Positions 54,319 through 64,000 of a stretch of 64,000 bases of DNA are shown piece by piece. The stretch is from Chloroflexota bacterium. Its GTDB lineage: Bacteria; Chloroflexota; Anaerolineae; Anaerolineales; UBA4823. The notes under the pieces were generated by a model. That model was not told where the DNA came from. It saw nothing but the letters and a program-made list of their open reading frames with translations, and searched no databases. How positions within the stretch are numbered: the first letter of the stretch is position 1; every line of letters starts with the position of its first letter. The DNA is taken from the NCBI GenBank assembly GCA_029265355.1, contig JAJUJL010000018.1:17425-81424 (forward strand). The letters are read 5' to 3'. Made by a program: the position numbers and the translations under genes.

Positions 54319-54774
54319 TTAATTTTCAATGATCTCCACACTGCCACCGGCAGCTTCGATTTTTGCACGAGCGCTCTGGCTGACGCGGTGGGCGCTGACC
54401 TTCAGCGCCACATTGATCTCACCGCGACCTAAGATCACTGTTGGATTTTCCGGGTTGCGTAGCAAGCGCATAGCTGCCATGCTCTCCGGGGTCACCAGGC
54501 TACCAGCCGCAAACTCATTTAGCTGGTCCAGGTTAATCTCGTTATACTCGAGCCGGCTGAGTGGGGTGAATCCCTTACCCCGCACAAACGGCAGGCGGCG
54601 GAAAAACGGCAAGTTGCCGCCCTGGTGGTACTTGCGCACCGGTTTACCGGCGCGCGCCCCCTGGCCTTTTGTACCGCGACCGGCTGTCTTCCCCTGGCCG
54701 GCAGAGATACCGCGGCCGACCCGCTTGCGATCTTTCCTGGCGCCTTCATTGGGCTTGAGATCGTTTAATTTCAT
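54319..54774 (-). CDS. rplO: 50S ribosomal protein L15
   Basis: 151 residues from the ATG at 54774 (MKLNDLKPNEGARKDRKRVGRG). The glycine-rich AGQGKTAGRGTKGQGAR segment threads into 23S rRNA, and a folded C-terminal domain ends IEAAGGSVEIIEN. The longer frame upstream is not used because GAGG lies correctly before the shorter start. Confidence 0.97.
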   Translation of the reverse strand: MKLNDLKPNEGARKDRKRVGRGISAGQGKTAGRGTKGQGARAGKPVRKYHQGGNLPFFRRLPFVRGKGFTPLSRLEYNEINLDQLNEFAAGSLVTPESMAAMRLLRNPENPTVILGRGEINVALKVSAHRVSQSARAKIEAAGGSVEIIEN

Positions 54775-54839
54775 TTTGTATCCTCGACTTCCCCAGCTTT
54801 TGGTCAGGCGCATATCGCCCGCCAGCCGGGTGGAATGCT

Positions 54840-55043
54840 TTAGGCCACTTCCTCGATTTCAACCAGATGCATCACCTTGGCTATCATACCGCGCAGCACT
54901 GGTGTATCCAGGTGCTCTACGGTCTGGTGCATCCTTCGCAGACCAAGTGCACGCACGGTAGCCTTGTGACGCTTGGAATACCCGATTGGGCTTTTCACAA
55001 GTGTCACGCGTAAGGTTTTTTCGTTTTGAGCATTCTCAGCCAT
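54840..55043 (-). CDS. rpmD: 50S ribosomal protein L30
   Basis: 67 residues with the L30 core [25 protein letters not shown] and [21 protein letters not shown]. It overlaps the end of rpsE by eight bases. The first eight residues form an acidic extension. Confidence 0.95.
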   Translation of the reverse strand: MAENAQNEKTLRVTLVKSPIGYSKRHKATVRALGLRRMHQTVEHLDTPVLRGMIAKVMHLVEIEEVA

Positions 55044-55560
55044 TTTTCCTACGCTCCCAGAACGGGGTCACATCTTTCGGAGATTTACCCCGTAAAGCAG
55101 CTACTTCTTGCGGAGTCCGCAGTTGGTCGAGAGCCTCCATCGTAGCATAGACAACGTTCAACAGGTTGTTGCTGCCCAGGGATTTGGTCAAAATATCAGA
55201 AATCCCTGCAGCCTCCAGGACCGCGCGCACGCCGCCGCCGGCAATCACGCCCGTTCCCGGCGAGGCCGGCTTGAGCAACACGCGCGCGCCCGCTTTCTGC
55301 CCGATCACCTCATGTGGGATGGTGCTTTCGAACAATGCTACCTGATGCATGTCACGGCGGGCGCGATCCGAGGCTTTGCGCATTGCATCTGGTACGGCAT
55401 TGGCCTTACCGGTGCCCACGCCCACCTTGCCGCGATTATCCCCAACAACCACCGTCACGCGGAAAGAGAACCGTCGTCCACCCTTGACCACTTTAGCCAC
55501 CCGGGCGATTTCTACCACGCGCTCATCAAATTCGCTTTCAAATTCGCTATAGTCTGACAT
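55036..55560 (-). CDS. rpsE: 30S ribosomal protein S5
   Basis: 174 residues with the double-stranded RNA-binding-like N-domain ([38 protein letters not shown]) and the C-domain [29 protein letters not shown]. It lies between rplR and rpmD. Confidence 0.97.
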   Translation of the reverse strand: MSDYSEFESEFDERVVEIARVAKVVKGGRRFSFRVTVVVGDNRGKVGVGTGKANAVPDAMRKASDRARRDMHQVALFESTIPHEVIGQKAGARVLLKPASPGTGVIAGGGVRAVLEAAGISDILTKSLGSNNLLNVVYATMEALDQLRTPQEVAALRGKSPKDVTPFWERRKNG

Positions 55561-55579
55561 TCTATGCTCCCTTACCGGC

Positions 55580-55948
55580 TTAGAAATCCAGCCCGCCTTC
55601 GCGTGCAGCTTCTGCCAGAGCCTTCACCCGTCCAAGATAGCGGTAGCCGCCGCGATCAAAAACAACCTTGGTGATACCCTTGGCAACCGCACGTTCTGCA
55701 AGCGCCTTGCCAACCATGCGAGCCTGTTCGGATTTCTTTTTACCTTCCAAGGCGGCGCGCAGTTCATGATCAATCGTGGATGCCGAAACCAGGGTGCGCC
55801 CGGCTTCATCATCGATCACCTGTGCATAAATCTCTGCCAGGCTACGGAAAACATTCAACCGCGGGCGCTCAGGTGTACCTTTTACATTCCGGCGAACTCG
55901 GATATGCCGGTTCTCGCGTGCTTCAGATCTAGACTTGACGGCACACAT
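55580..55948 (-). CDS. rplR: 50S ribosomal protein L18
   Basis: Binds 5S rRNA. 122 residues: [41 protein letters not shown] and [27 protein letters not shown] are family segments. It starts two bases after rplF. Confidence 0.97.
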   Translation of the reverse strand: MCAVKSRSEARENRHIRVRRNVKGTPERPRLNVFRSLAEIYAQVIDDEAGRTLVSASTIDHELRAALEGKKKSEQARMVGKALAERAVAKGITKVVFDRGGYRYLGRVKALAEAAREGGLDF

Positions 55949-55950
55949 CT

Positions 55951-56493
55951 TTACACTTTTCCTGACTTACCAGCCTTGCGGCGGATTTTTTCTTCCAGGT
56001 ATTTAATACCCTTGCCCTGATAAGGTTCTGGTGGGCGCACCTTGCGAATATTGGCCGCTACCTGGCCAACCATTTCCTTATCGTAACCCATCACTTTGAT
56101 CTGGCGCGTACGGGCATCCCAATCAAAGCTGATTCCTACCGGCGGTTCCATCGTAACGGGATGCGAATAACCTACGTACAACACCAGGTTTTTTCCTTGC
56201 ACTTCAGCGCGGTATCCGACGCCATTCACCTCCAGGATGCGCTCGAATCCCTTGCTGACACCCTGCACCATGTTATTGAGCAAGGCGCGCGTCATCCCAT
56301 GTAAAGCACGATACCGGCTTTCATCTGAAGGGCGGCGGACAACGATGCTGCCTTCTTCTAAGGCAATATCGAGAGAAGCAGGGAAAACGCGGTGCAGCTC
56401 GCCTTTCGGGCCTTTCACCCGCACGCTCGATCCCTTGATTTCCACATCCACGCCTTTGGGTAAAACCACTGGCATTCGTCCAATGCGTGACAC
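55951..56493 (-). CDS. rplF: 50S ribosomal protein L6
   Basis: 180 residues with two L6 repeats: [45 protein letters not shown] and the C-terminal signature [26 protein letters not shown]. It is placed between rpsH and rplR. Confidence 0.97.
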   Translation of the reverse strand: MSRIGRMPVVLPKGVDVEIKGSSVRVKGPKGELHRVFPASLDIALEEGSIVVRRPSDESRYRALHGMTRALLNNMVQGVSKGFERILEVNGVGYRAEVQGKNLVLYVGYSHPVTMEPPVGISFDWDARTRQIKVMGYDKEMVGQVAANIRKVRPPEPYQGKGIKYLEEKIRRKAGKSGKV

Positions 56494-56556
56494 TAGTAAC
56501 CTCCTTGATGATAAGCTGCTGGCTAATCGCCGCCGCTGCTCATCACATTCTGTAAA

Positions 56557-56967
56557 CTACCACACCTTGCACAGGACCTCGCCGCCGACGCCCAGTTGGC
56601 GGGCGCGCTGTCCTGTCATGACGCCTTTTGGTGTGGATAAGATAGCGATGCCCATCCCGGAAAGCACCCAAGGAATATCCTGGCGCCCAGTGTAAACTCG
56701 TCGGCCGGGGCGGCTGACGCGCTCGATGCCGGTGATCACCGGTTTGCGCTCGCGCCGCTCACCCACATACTTGAGACGGATGCGCAGGATTTTGGTGCCG
56801 GCCGTTTTGCCATCCACCACCTCGTAGGCACTGATGAAGCCTTCCTCTTTTAGAATCTTGGCTATCGCAACCTTCAATTTCGAGCCCGGCAATGCAACCA
56901 TCTGATGTCCTGCCAGAATGGCATTGCGTATTCGGGTCAGCATATCTGCAATCGGATCTGTCAACAT
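56557..56967 (-). CDS. rpsH: 30S ribosomal protein S8
   Basis: 136 residues from the ATG at 56967, eight bases after GGAGAG; a GTG at 56982 is an alternative. [20 protein letters not shown] and [26 protein letters not shown] are the S8 signatures. In E. coli S8 represses the spc operon; no matching mRNA site was identified here. Confidence 0.97.
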   Translation of the reverse strand: MLTDPIADMLTRIRNAILAGHQMVALPGSKLKVAIAKILKEEGFISAYEVVDGKTAGTKILRIRLKYVGERRERKPVITGIERVSRPGRRVYTGRQDIPWVLSGMGIAILSTPKGVMTGQRARQLGVGGEVLCKVW

Positions 56968-56986
56968 ATCAGCACTCTCCACCCGG

Positions 56987-57169
56987 CTACCAGGAAGACT
57001 TCACGACACCCGGGATTTTACCTGCCAGGGCCAGTTCGCGAAAACAAATTCGACACAGTCCAAAACGGCGCATGTACCCGCGCGGCCTGCCGCACACTTT
57101 ACAGCGGTTGCGAACTCGTACTGCATATTTGCGTCGCTGATCGCGAATAATCATCGACTTCTTGGCCAT
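56987..57169 (-). CDS. rpsN: 30S ribosomal protein S14 (short zinc-binding form)
   Basis: 60 residues, the short type Z form, with zinc ligands Cys23, Cys26, Cys39 and Cys42 (CKVCG and CRICF) and the conserved end [11 protein letters not shown]. Only three bases lie between it and rplE. Confidence 0.98.
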   Translation of the reverse strand: MAKKSMIIRDQRRKYAVRVRNRCKVCGRPRGYMRRFGLCRICFRELALAGKIPGVVKSSW

Positions 57170-57172
57170 GGA

Positions 57173-57721
57173 TTAACCTTCCTTCTTGAAGGGCATACCC
57201 AGCATCAGCAAGAGCTGGCGGCCCTCATCGTCTGTGCGGGCGGATGTCACGATGGTAATTTCCAATCCGCGCAGTTTATCGATCTTGTCGTAGTCAATTT
57301 CCGGGAATACCAATTGCTCCCGTAAGCCAAGCGTATAATTGCCGCGGCCATCGAAAGCATCTGCGGAAATTCCTCGGAAGTCGCGCACGCGTGGCAGAGC
57401 AATGTTCATCAGACGATCCAGGAAGGACCACATGCGCTCGCCCCGCAGGGTCACCCGAACACCAATCGCACGACCTTCGCGCAGCTTGAAATTGGCGATG
57501 CTTTTGCGTGCTTTGGTAATGACTGGCTTCTGACCGGTAATCTGGGTGATATCACTTACAACCGCATCTAAAGCCTTGGCATTCTCCATCGCCTCGCCAA
57601 CACCCACATTAACCACCACCTTCTTGATGCGCGGCACCTGCATCGGGTTTTTCAACCCCAGCGATTTCAGCAACGCCGGCGCAACTTCGTTATCATACCT
57701 TGCCTTCATTACATGTACCAT
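57173..57721 (-). CDS. rplE: 50S ribosomal protein L5
   Basis: 5S rRNA binder of 182 residues. [46 protein letters not shown] and the end [13 protein letters not shown] are typical. A GGAG site sits before the ATG at 57721; a second Met four codons on is less likely to be the start. Confidence 0.97.
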   Translation of the reverse strand: MVHVMKARYDNEVAPALLKSLGLKNPMQVPRIKKVVVNVGVGEAMENAKALDAVVSDITQITGQKPVITKARKSIANFKLREGRAIGVRVTLRGERMWSFLDRLMNIALPRVRDFRGISADAFDGRGNYTLGLREQLVFPEIDYDKIDKLRGLEITIVTSARTDDEGRQLLLMLGMPFKKEG

Positions 57722-57740
57722 CTTTGCGCTCCCAATTCAG

Positions 57741-58073
57741 TTAGGCGTCGATGACTGAATCGCACTGTTTGCAAACCCGCACCGAGCGATCTTCCTGGCG
57801 CTGCAAGCCCACACGTGTGGGCTTGTTGCACTTCGGACAGACCAGCATCACGTTCGAGATATCGATCGATCCTTCAAATTCGATGATCCCCGGGCGCAGG
57901 TTGCGTCCTTGTGTTTGGATCTGCTTTTGGTGCTTTTTTCGCAGGTTGACACCCTGCACCACCACACGCCCATCATCCGGCAGCACTTTGATCACCTCGC
58001 CGCGCTTGCCCTTATCTTCCAGACGGCCGCTGATCACCTCGACCGTATCACCTTTGCGTATCTTATATTTCAC
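57741..58073 (-). CDS. rplX: 50S ribosomal protein L24 (with zinc ribbon)
   Basis: 110 residues. The KOW domain has IRKGDTVEVISGRLEDKGKRGEV. The C-terminal part has two CxxC pairs (Cys79, Cys82, Cys101 and Cys104), consistent with a zinc ribbon. L24 starts assembly of the 50S subunit. Confidence 0.97.
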   Translation of the reverse strand: MKYKIRKGDTVEVISGRLEDKGKRGEVIKVLPDDGRVVVQGVNLRKKHQKQIQTQGRNLRPGIIEFEGSIDISNVMLVCPKCNKPTRVGLQRQEDRSVRVCKQCDSVIDA

Positions 58074-58096
58074 GGCTCTCGCTCCTGCTCACTGAC

Positions 58097-58468
58097 CTAC
58101 AGTACTTCTGGGGCCAGTGAAACGATTTTCATGAACCCTTTTTCGCGAAGCTCGCGAGCCACCGGGCCAAAGATGCGCGTGCCTTTGGGATTCTTGCCAT
58201 CCGTATCTAAAATAACGGCCGCGTTATCATCGAAACGGATATACGAACCATCTTCACGGCGCCATTCTTTGGTGCAGCGCACAATCACCGCTTTGACAAT
58301 ATCGCTCTTCTTGACAGCGCCCTGCGGCGAAGACGATTTAACCGTGGCAACCACTACATCGCCTATGGCGCCATAGCGCCGGCTGGAGCCTCCCATCACA
58401 TGGATGACCAATAGCTCGCGAGCGCCCGTATTATCTGCAACTTTGAGGCGTGACTCCTGCTGTATCAT
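58097..58468 (-). CDS. rplN: 50S ribosomal protein L14
   Basis: 123 residues: [24 protein letters not shown] at the start, [26 protein letters not shown] middle and [28 protein letters not shown] at the end. It lies two bases after rpsQ. Confidence 0.98.
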   Translation of the reverse strand: MIQQESRLKVADNTGARELLVIHVMGGSSRRYGAIGDVVVATVKSSSPQGAVKKSDIVKAVIVRCTKEWRREDGSYIRFDDNAAVILDTDGKNPKGTRIFGPVARELREKGFMKIVSLAPEVL

Positions 58469-58470
58469 GC

Positions 58471-58740
58471 CTATGCCTCCAATTGGTCGCCAGCAACCAC
58501 ATCGTGCCCAAGTATTGACTCCACCACCCAGCGCTTGCGGCGCGAGATGGGCTGGCTTTCAACAATGGTCACCTGATCGCCAACCTGGCAGCCAAGCGTA
58601 TCGTGTGCCATGACGCGCATCCGGCTGCTGACCACTTTCTTATACAACTGGTGGCGGTAAGTGCGGTCGATTTCTACCACGACCGTCTTGTCCATGCTAT
58701 TGCTGGTTACAACGCCAGTCATACGACGACGAGTGTTCAT
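58471..58740 (-). CDS. rpsQ: 30S ribosomal protein S17
   Basis: 89 residues with [22 protein letters not shown] and the OB-fold segment [28 protein letters not shown]. Its start overlaps the end of rpmC by four bases. Confidence 0.97.
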   Translation of the reverse strand: MNTRRRMTGVVTSNSMDKTVVVEIDRTYRHQLYKKVVSSRMRVMAHDTLGCQVGDQVTIVESQPISRRKRWVVESILGHDVVAGDQLEA

Positions 58741-58946
58741 GCTTCACCTTCTTCTATGCCCAACTCACGCTCGCGCAATACGGTCAGCATGCGGGCAATC
58801 GTGCGGCGGGTTTGGCGCAAACGAGTGTAATCGGTCATACTTCCGGTGGAAAGCTGGAAGCGTAGATTCATCAATTCTTCTCGTGTGTTATTCAGGCGCG
58901 CGATCAGCTCTTCATTCGAAAGATTGCGTACATCTTTGAGCTTCAT
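58737..58946 (-). CDS. rpmC: 50S ribosomal protein L29
   Basis: 69 residues forming a two-helix hairpin: [35 protein letters not shown] and [20 protein letters not shown]. Both ends overlap neighbours by four bases. L29 lies near the exit of the peptide tunnel. Confidence 0.97.
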   Translation of the reverse strand: MKLKDVRNLSNEELIARLNNTREELMNLRFQLSTGSMTDYTRLRQTRRTIARMLTVLRERELGIEEGEA

Positions 58947-59374
58947 GACTCACCACCTGCCTGGTCAAACCGGCCAACAATTTTGGTCTTAATGGCAAGC
59001 TTATACTGTGCCAGTTTCAGCGCTTCGTAGGCAACATCTTCTGTCAAGCCGCCACCGACCTCGAACATAACCCTTCCGGGCTTTACCACTGAAACCCAAT
59101 ACTCCACATTGCCCTTGCCCTTGCCCATGCGAGTTTCAGCGGGCTTACGGGTAACAGGTTTATCTGGAAAGATGCGGATCCACACCTTACCACGACGGCG
59201 CAGGGCGCGGTTGATGGCGCGGCGGGCTGCTTCGATCTGGCGGGCAGTTACCCAACCAGGCTCCAAAGCTTGCAGGCCAAAGTCGCCAAAAGTGACCTCA
59301 GCGCCGCGTTGTGCCTTGCCTTTCATCCGACCGCGCATTTGCTTGCGGTACTTTACACGCTTTGGCATCAACAT
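58943..59374 (-). CDS. rplP: 50S ribosomal protein L16
   Basis: 143 residues: [38 protein letters not shown] and [24 protein letters not shown] are family motifs. The ATG at 59374 lies seven bases after GAGGA; a second ATG two codons later is possible. L16 positions tRNA at the A site. Confidence 0.98.
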   Translation of the reverse strand: MLMPKRVKYRKQMRGRMKGKAQRGAEVTFGDFGLQALEPGWVTARQIEAARRAINRALRRRGKVWIRIFPDKPVTRKPAETRMGKGKGNVEYWVSVVKPGRVMFEVGGGLTEDVAYEALKLAQYKLAIKTKIVGRFDQAGGES

Positions 59375-59446
59375 AATGATTTCCTCGCTATTCCTGGTGA
59401 GTTGAGCGGCTGGCCCGGCAGCAGTTTCTGCCTCGCCCTACCCGCG

Positions 59447-60124
59447 CTACTCACTGACGTAAACACCCTCGGTAGACTGAGCTTTTTCCTCAACCTCGGG
59501 AAGCACATCGCCTTTATAGATCCAGACTTTTACGCCAATTTGCCCATAAGTGGTGGTCGCCTCGGCGCGGGCAAAATCAATATCTGCACGCAATGTCTGA
59601 CGGGGGACGCGGCCTTCGCGCATGTTGACCGTGCGAGCCATTTCAGCGCCGCTCAACCGACCAGAAACTTCCAGGCGGATACCCTGCCCGCCTTGGCGAG
59701 CGCATTGCTGCATGGCGCGTTTCATCGCTCGCTGATAACTGATGCGGCGTTCAAGTTGCTCTGCAATGTTGGTCGCAACCAGGTATGCATCCAGGTCGGG
59801 ATCTTTGATCTCTTTGATCTCCAGATCGATCTTCTTCCCGACAACGCCCTCCAGCGTCGTGCGCAACTTCTTCACGTTCTCGCCCTTGCGTCCGATCAAG
59901 ACGCCGGGTTTAGCGGTATGCACGACAATCTTTACTTTGCCGGGGAAGCGCTCGATTTCAACTCGCGAGACGCCCGCTTTGGGGACCTCGGCGCGTACCA
60001 AATCCCGCAGGGCAAAGTCTTGATGCAGTTGATCGACATAATCTTTGCCTTCAGCATACCAACGACCTTCCCAGGTCTTGTTGATTTTCAGCCGGAAACC
60101 GATTGGATGTACTTTTCGACCCAT
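59447..60124 (-). CDS. rpsC: 30S ribosomal protein S3
   Basis: 225 residues from the ATG at 60124 (AAGGAG upstream). MGRKVHPIGFRLKINKTW, the KH domain VHTAKPGVLIGRKGENVKKLRTTLE and the C-terminal GRLSGAEMARTVNMREGRVPRQTLRADIDF are clear. S3 lines the mRNA entry channel. Confidence 0.98.
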   Translation of the reverse strand: MGRKVHPIGFRLKINKTWEGRWYAEGKDYVDQLHQDFALRDLVRAEVPKAGVSRVEIERFPGKVKIVVHTAKPGVLIGRKGENVKKLRTTLEGVVGKKIDLEIKEIKDPDLDAYLVATNIAEQLERRISYQRAMKRAMQQCARQGGQGIRLEVSGRLSGAEMARTVNMREGRVPRQTLRADIDFARAEATTTYGQIGVKVWIYKGDVLPEVEEKAQSTEGVYVSE

Positions 60125-60195
60125 ATTATCTCCTTGCGTCGCGCTCACTCAAGCTGTACCGCTTCCCGTGAGCTGCAGGCGCGAATGTCCATTCG

Positions 60196-60540
60196 CTACG
60201 CACCGCGCTCCCGCAGGATCACGGTGATGTGTGAGGAGCGCCGCAGCCATGGCTTGAAGCGACCACGTGCCCCAAATCGACGCCATTTGCGCGTCGGCGC
60301 CTCGTCGGCAAAAATGCGGTATACATACAGGTCATCCCGGCTGACGCCGAAATTCTCTTCCGCATTCGCCATCGCCGAGCTGACCACCTTGGCAACCGGG
60401 TCAGCCGCGGCGTTCGCCGTGAATTTGAGTGTGGTGAGCGCTTCGGTCACCGGCTTCCCACGTACCAGGTCGACCACCAGGCGCACTTTCTGGGCTGAGT
60501 GGGGAATAAAGCGAGCATGAGCACGAATATCATTTTCCAT
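60196..60540 (-). CDS. rplV: 50S ribosomal protein L22
   Basis: 114 residues with ARFIPHSAQKVRLVVDLVRGKPV and the tunnel-lining loop and tail RIFADEAPTRKWRRFGARGRFKPWLRRSSHITVIL. It starts two bases after rpsS. Confidence 0.97.
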   Translation of the reverse strand: MENDIRAHARFIPHSAQKVRLVVDLVRGKPVTEALTTLKFTANAAADPVAKVVSSAMANAEENFGVSRDDLYVYRIFADEAPTRKWRRFGARGRFKPWLRRSSHITVILRERGA

Positions 60541-60542
60541 CG

Positions 60543-60824
60543 CTACTTCCCTCGCTTTACCTTTTTCTCTGCCACGTGACCGCGGAAAGTGCGGGTGGGA
60601 ACAAATTCACCCAGGCGGTGACCCACCATATTCTCCGTCACATAGATTGGCACATGGCGCCGTCCATCATGCACGGCCACGGTATGCCCTACCATCTGCG
60701 GAAAGATCGTGCTGGCCCGGCTCCAGGTGCGAATGACCTTTTTCTCATTGCGCTCGTTCATCGCTTCGATTTTCTTCAACAGTTTCGGGGCGATGAACGG
60801 CCCTTTCTTTAGCGATCGTCCCAT
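60543..60824 (-). CDS. rpsS: 30S ribosomal protein S19
   Basis: 93 residues: [59 protein letters not shown] and [12 protein letters not shown]. The full family pattern is present. Confidence 0.98.
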   Translation of the reverse strand: MGRSLKKGPFIAPKLLKKIEAMNERNEKKVIRTWSRASTIFPQMVGHTVAVHDGRRHVPIYVTENMVGHRLGEFVPTRTFRGHVAEKKVKRGK

Positions 60825-60889
60825 CTTTCGTTCTCCTGGCAGACACTGCCGCTCACTATGCAGAGCGTGTGATCTACCTCTTCCTTCAC

Positions 60890-61726
60890 TTATCGGCGAC
60901 CTTTGCCGCGGCGGCGGACGATATACTGATCCGTCTTCTTGTTACGCCGCGTCTTGTAACCCAGGGTAGGTTTACCCCACGGGCTCTTCGGCCCGGGCAT
61001 ACCAATCGGCTGGCGACCTTCACCACCGCCATGCGGGTGGTCGCGAGGCGTCATCGCCGTGCCGCGCACGCTCGGTCGAATGCCCAGGTGGCGTTTACGT
61101 CCCGCTTTCCCCAGCTTCACATTGCTGTGATCCAGGTTTCCCACCTGGCCAATCGTGGCAAAGCAGTTCTGGCGCACCAGGCGCACCTCGCCGGAGGGCA
61201 TACGCACCTGGGCATAATCGCCTTCTTTCGCCATCAATTGGGCTGCCGCACCCGCAGAACGCGCCAGTTGCCCACCTTTGCCTTCCTTGAGCTCGATATT
61301 GTGCACCAGCGTTCCCACCGGGATATTGGCAATGGGCAAACAGTTGCCTGGACGAATTTCAACATTCTGCCCGGCAATCACCGTATCACCCACGCGCAAA
61401 TCCTGAGGAGCGATGATATAACGCTTCTCGCCATCGGCGTAGAACAGCAGCGCCAGGCGCGCCGTACGATTCGGATCGTACTCGATCGCAGCCACGCGCG
61501 CAGGGATATCGCGCTTGTCGCGTTTGAAATCCACCACCCGAATATGCCGGCGATGACCACCGCCACGGTGACGAACGGTCACGCGCCCATAGGCGTTGCG
61601 CCCGCCGCTTTTGCGCAGCGGTTTCAGTAAAGAGCGTTCAGGGGTGCTCTTAGAAATTTCTTCGAATGTGTAGCCTGTCATCCCCCGCTGTCCGGGAGTT
61701 GTCGGCTTATACTTCTTCACAGCCAT
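60890..61726 (-). CDS. rplB: 50S ribosomal protein L2
   Basis: 278 residues from the ATG at 61726. [53 protein letters not shown] and the universal [13 protein letters not shown] (His near the peptidyl-transferase centre) are present. A GTG one codon earlier overlaps the rplW stop. L2 is needed for subunit joining. Confidence 0.98.
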   Translation of the reverse strand: MAVKKYKPTTPGQRGMTGYTFEEISKSTPERSLLKPLRKSGGRNAYGRVTVRHRGGGHRRHIRVVDFKRDKRDIPARVAAIEYDPNRTARLALLFYADGEKRYIIAPQDLRVGDTVIAGQNVEIRPGNCLPIANIPVGTLVHNIELKEGKGGQLARSAGAAAQLMAKEGDYAQVRMPSGEVRLVRQNCFATIGQVGNLDHSNVKLGKAGRKRHLGIRPSVRGTAMTPRDHPHGGGEGRQPIGMPGPKSPWGKPTLGYKTRRNKKTDQYIVRRRGKGRR

Positions 61727-62028
61727 CACTTCACCCCTTCAAAGATATCAATGGTCTGGCCTGGCGCCAAGGTGACAATCGCCTTTTTATAGCCACTGCG
61801 GCGGACAAGCACGCGGCGGCTGCGCAGGCGGCGGGTTCGCTTAGCAGGTACGTTAATCACATTGACACGCACTACGTTCACATCGAACAGCGACTCCACA
61901 GCATCCTTAACCAGGGATTTGGTGGCATCTGTAGTCACTTCAAACACATACTGCTGCAGATCACCGCTCAAGTAATTCGATTTTTCCGTCACCAGCGGGC
62001 GGCGAAGTACGTTGTAAATTTGCGTCAT
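61726..62028 (-). CDS. rplW: 50S ribosomal protein L23
   Basis: 100 residues from the ATG at 62028, which follows GGAGGT; a GTG at 62040 is the longer alternative. [42 protein letters not shown] and [18 protein letters not shown] fit the family. L23 is the docking point for signal recognition particle and trigger factor at the tunnel exit. Confidence 0.96.
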   Translation of the reverse strand: MTQIYNVLRRPLVTEKSNYLSGDLQQYVFEVTTDATKSLVKDAVESLFDVNVVRVNVINVPAKRTRRLRSRRVLVRRSGYKKAIVTLAPGQTIDIFEGVK

Positions 62029-62041
62029 CACGACCTCCACC

Positions 62042-62671
62042 TCACCCTAAATAAGACTCGATCACTTCGAGCGCCTGCACAGGCATGACCACTTTCTCAT
62101 AGCCCAGCAGGTCTCGAATGTTCAGGTAAGCTGCCATCAGCGTTTTGGCACCCGAGATGTTGTTCGCCGAACGAACCACCTGGTCATATTCCAGATTCTT
62201 TTCGGGTATCAAGATCAGCGCCGTCGACCCACCCACCAGGCGCTCCAGGAGTTGCGCCATCAAGCGAGTCTTCGATTCTTCCAGTTTCAACTCGTCCAAG
62301 AGCACGATGCCTTGTTCGGAGGCCTTAACACTGAGCGCAGATCGCAGCGCAGCCCGGCGCATCTTGCGCGGCATAAGCTGGCTGTAATCGCGCGGCCGCG
62401 GGGTGTGCACCCTGCCGCCGCCGACCCATTGCGCAGCTCGCGTCGAGCCCTGGCGGGCGCGGCCGGTCCCTTTTTGGCGCCAGGGCTTGCGCCCTCCGCC
62501 AGAAACTTCACCGCGGCTCTTGGTCTTGTGCGTGCCCAGGCGGGCGTTCGCCATTTGGCGCACATAGGCCTGGTGCATCAAGTCCACATTGACCGGGGCC
62601 TCGAAGATCCGCGCTGGCAGTTCCAGCTCACGGACTTTTTCACCCTGCATATTGAATACGTCGATAACCAT
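62042..62671 (-). CDS. rplD: 50S ribosomal protein L4
   Basis: 209 residues. The tunnel loop [41 protein letters not shown] is clear, followed by the globular part ([25 protein letters not shown]). In E. coli L4 also represses the S10 operon; whether it does so here is unknown. Confidence 0.97.
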   Translation of the reverse strand: MVIDVFNMQGEKVRELELPARIFEAPVNVDLMHQAYVRQMANARLGTHKTKSRGEVSGGGRKPWRQKGTGRARQGSTRAAQWVGGGRVHTPRPRDYSQLMPRKMRRAALRSALSVKASEQGIVLLDELKLEESKTRLMAQLLERLVGGSTALILIPEKNLEYDQVVRSANNISGAKTLMAAYLNIRDLLGYEKVVMPVQALEVIESYLG

Positions 62672-62701
62672 AGTCGTATTGCTCCGTTCTGGTTTCCCGC
62701 G

Positions 62702-63340
62702 CTACTGCTTGCGCGCGCCTTTGATCATCACCACGCCGCCTTTGGGGCCGGGAATGGCGCCGCGCACACCCAACAGGTTGCGCTCAGGGTCAACCAACAC
62801 TACGCGCAAATTTTGCACGGTTACCCGCTCATTGCCCAGGTGACCAGCGCCGCGCGAACCTTTAAACACCCGTCCAGGGGTGGTGCCGGAGCTGCGTGCG
62901 CCGGGGGCGCGCTGTCGGTCGGATTGACCATGCGTTTTCGGTCCACCTGCGAAGTGATGGCGCTTGACCGCCCCGGCAAAACCCTTGCCCTTGCTGGTGC
63001 CGATCACATCCACGATCTCGCCAACCGTAAACACCTGGTCCACTTTGAGCACATCTCCCTCCGCCAGGCCGTGTTCTTTCTCGCGAAACTCGCGCAAAAA
63101 GCGCAACGGGGGCAGATTCATATTGTTGCGCTTGAGATGCCCAAGTTGGCCAGCGGTGAGACGCTTTGGCTTTACTTCACCAAAACCCAGTTGCACCGCT
63201 GAATAGCCGCTGCTATCCTTCGTGCGCACCTGGGTTACATAGCATGGCCCAGCTTCGATCAAGGTCACGGGTACAGCAGCACCGGTCTCGTCGAAAATCT
63301 GGGTCATACCGACTTTCTTGCCGATCAGCCCTTTCAACAT
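62702..63340 (-). CDS. rplC: 50S ribosomal protein L3
   Basis: 212 residues from the ATG at 63340 (AAGGAG upstream; a TTG at 63358 gives a longer frame). [65 protein letters not shown] and [21 protein letters not shown] are typical L3 segments. Confidence 0.98.
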   Translation of the reverse strand: MLKGLIGKKVGMTQIFDETGAAVPVTLIEAGPCYVTQVRTKDSSGYSAVQLGFGEVKPKRLTAGQLGHLKRNNMNLPPLRFLREFREKEHGLAEGDVLKVDQVFTVGEIVDVIGTSKGKGFAGAVKRHHFAGGPKTHGQSDRQRAPGARSSGTTPGRVFKGSRGAGHLGNERVTVQNLRVVLVDPERNLLGVRGAIPGPKGGVVMIKGARKQ

Positions 63341-63538
63341 CTCAGTTGTCTCCTTCAATATAGTTTCGGGACTGTCAGCCTGGGCACGGCTGCATCATCC
63401 CTGTCCGCACCGCAGTCAGCAAGCGCAAACGCGAAGCATGGTGTTTGTGGTTCGCGCAGGCGCCGCTCTTGCGGGGCCTTTTTTCAAGCTGGGTGCTGCT
63501 GCAGAGTCGACACAGCAGCATCCGGCCGAATAACTTCC
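63341..63538. other. 198-base spacer between rpsJ and rplC with hairpins
   Basis: These two genes are usually close. The spacer has an 8-bp hairpin (63494-63501 with 63513-63520) and, on the plus strand, a GC stem (63459-63478, 7 of 8 pairs) followed by six T. It could be a leader for the L3-L4-L23 segment of the operon. Confidence 0.5.
63459..63484 (+). terminator. Terminator-like hairpin antisense to the ribosomal operon
   Basis: GGCGCCGC (63459-63466), a TCTT loop and GCGGGGCC (63471-63478) pair at 7 of 8 positions and are followed by TTTTTT (63479-63484). The orientation is opposite to every gene around it. It may stop antisense transcription or be chance. Confidence 0.4.
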
Positions 63539-63847
63539 TTAAATTTTGATTTCGATGTCCACGCCCGCCGGAAGGTTCAGGCGCATCAGCATATCAATCG
63601 TCTTAGAATCCGGATCCAGCACATCGATCAAGCGGTTGTGCGTGCGGATCTCGAAATGCTCGTGAGAATCTTTGTCAATGAACGTTGAGCGACGGACAGC
63701 AAAACGCTCGATACGGGTGGGCAGAGGCACGGGGCCGACAACTCGGGCACCGGTGCGTTCAGCAGTTTCCACGATGCGCTGCGCTGATTGGTCCAGGACG
63801 CGGTGATCATAAGCCTTCAAACGGATGCGGATTTTCTGCTTAGCCAT
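63539..63847 (-). CDS. rpsJ: 30S ribosomal protein S10
   Basis: 102 residues: [53 protein letters not shown] and [13 protein letters not shown]. It begins ten bases after tuf, the common str-S10 junction. S10 also acts as the transcription factor NusE. Confidence 0.98.
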   Translation of the reverse strand: MAKQKIRIRLKAYDHRVLDQSAQRIVETAERTGARVVGPVPLPTRIERFAVRRSTFIDKDSHEHFEIRTHNRLIDVLDPDSKTIDMLMRLNLPAGVDIEIKI

Positions 63848-63857
63848 AAAGTTATCC

Positions 63858-64000
63858 TCAATCCAGAATCTCAGTGATCACACCAGCGCCAACGGTCAGA
63901 CCGCCTTCGCGGATGGCGAACTTCGAGCCCTGCTCCAGCGCTACCGGCACGATCAGCTCCACTTCCATCACCACATTGTCTCCAGGCATCACCATTTCTA
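63858..64000 (-). CDS. tuf: Elongation factor Tu, C-terminal end (partial)
   Basis: Translating the minus strand from base 64000 gives [19 protein letters not shown], then [27 protein letters not shown] and a stop at 63858-63860. This is the end of domain 3 of EF-Tu, which carries aminoacyl-tRNA to the ribosome. The rest lies beyond the window. Its place just upstream of rpsJ shows that the str operon continues outside. Confidence 0.97.
   Translation of the reverse strand, partial: EMVMPGDNVVMEVELIVPVALEQGSKFAIREGGLTVGAGVITEILD

Noticed and set aside
59270..60520. 416-codon plus-strand frame across rplP-rpsC-rplV
   Set aside because: It is the complement of three solid ribosomal protein genes and its translation shows no family.

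Overview
The window looks like a Chloroflexota chromosome, most likely class Anaerolineae. This is an inference from gene content: a long dcw (division and cell wall) cluster led by mraZ, a cobalamin-dependent ribonucleotide reductase beside nrdR, zinc-binding versions of S4, S14, L24 and L36, and a secreted protein ending in an aromatic-FPLLRR tail of a kind I associate with Chloroflexota. Gene density is high. I see no insertion sequence, prophage, CRISPR array, tRNA or rRNA.

Layout. 1-1979: 3' part of a large secreted multidomain protein (+). 2251-6930: large subunit of glutamate synthase (+). 6931-7466: structured spacer. 7467-11186: apparent operon of a small heat-shock protein, a NEW3-type exported membrane-anchored protein and a two-gene ABC-2 exporter (+). 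11288-14412: nrdR-nrdJ (-). 14838-32784: one long (-) operon, in transcription order mraZ, rsmH, ftsL-like, ftsI, murF, mraY, murD, ftsW, murG, cvpA-like, murC, a 61-residue ORF, murB, ddl, ftsQ, ftsA, ftsZ. It is driven by a clear promoter with four tandem MraZ-type repeats. murE is not in it.

32965-44648 is a mixed housekeeping stretch: a cysteine desulfurase-like PLP enzyme, a fructosamine-kinase-type enzyme overlapping a low-molecular-weight phosphatase, a fused malic enzyme/phosphotransacetylase, a structured spacer with a candidate small RNA, recX-rny, an MBL-fold hydrolase, a tryptophanase, a small membrane protein and a methyltransferase. 44731-46182 is mazG (-). 46423-64000 is the fused S10-spc-alpha ribosomal superoperon (-), from the 3' end of tuf through rpsJ to rplQ, then truA-rplM-rpsI and a strong terminator. 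infA is absent from its usual place.

Together the genes cover the lipid II pathway except the MurE step (UDP-MurNAc to lipid II, with D-Ala-D-Ala supply), the divisome core (FtsZ, A, Q, L, W, I), dNTP supply, translation and protein export. The undescribed material I can point to is mainly in non-coding DNA: the 38.3-38.7 kb candidate RNA, nested GC-rich inverted repeats between ftsZ and nrdR, and several operator-like or leader hairpins. I found no clearly novel protein system.
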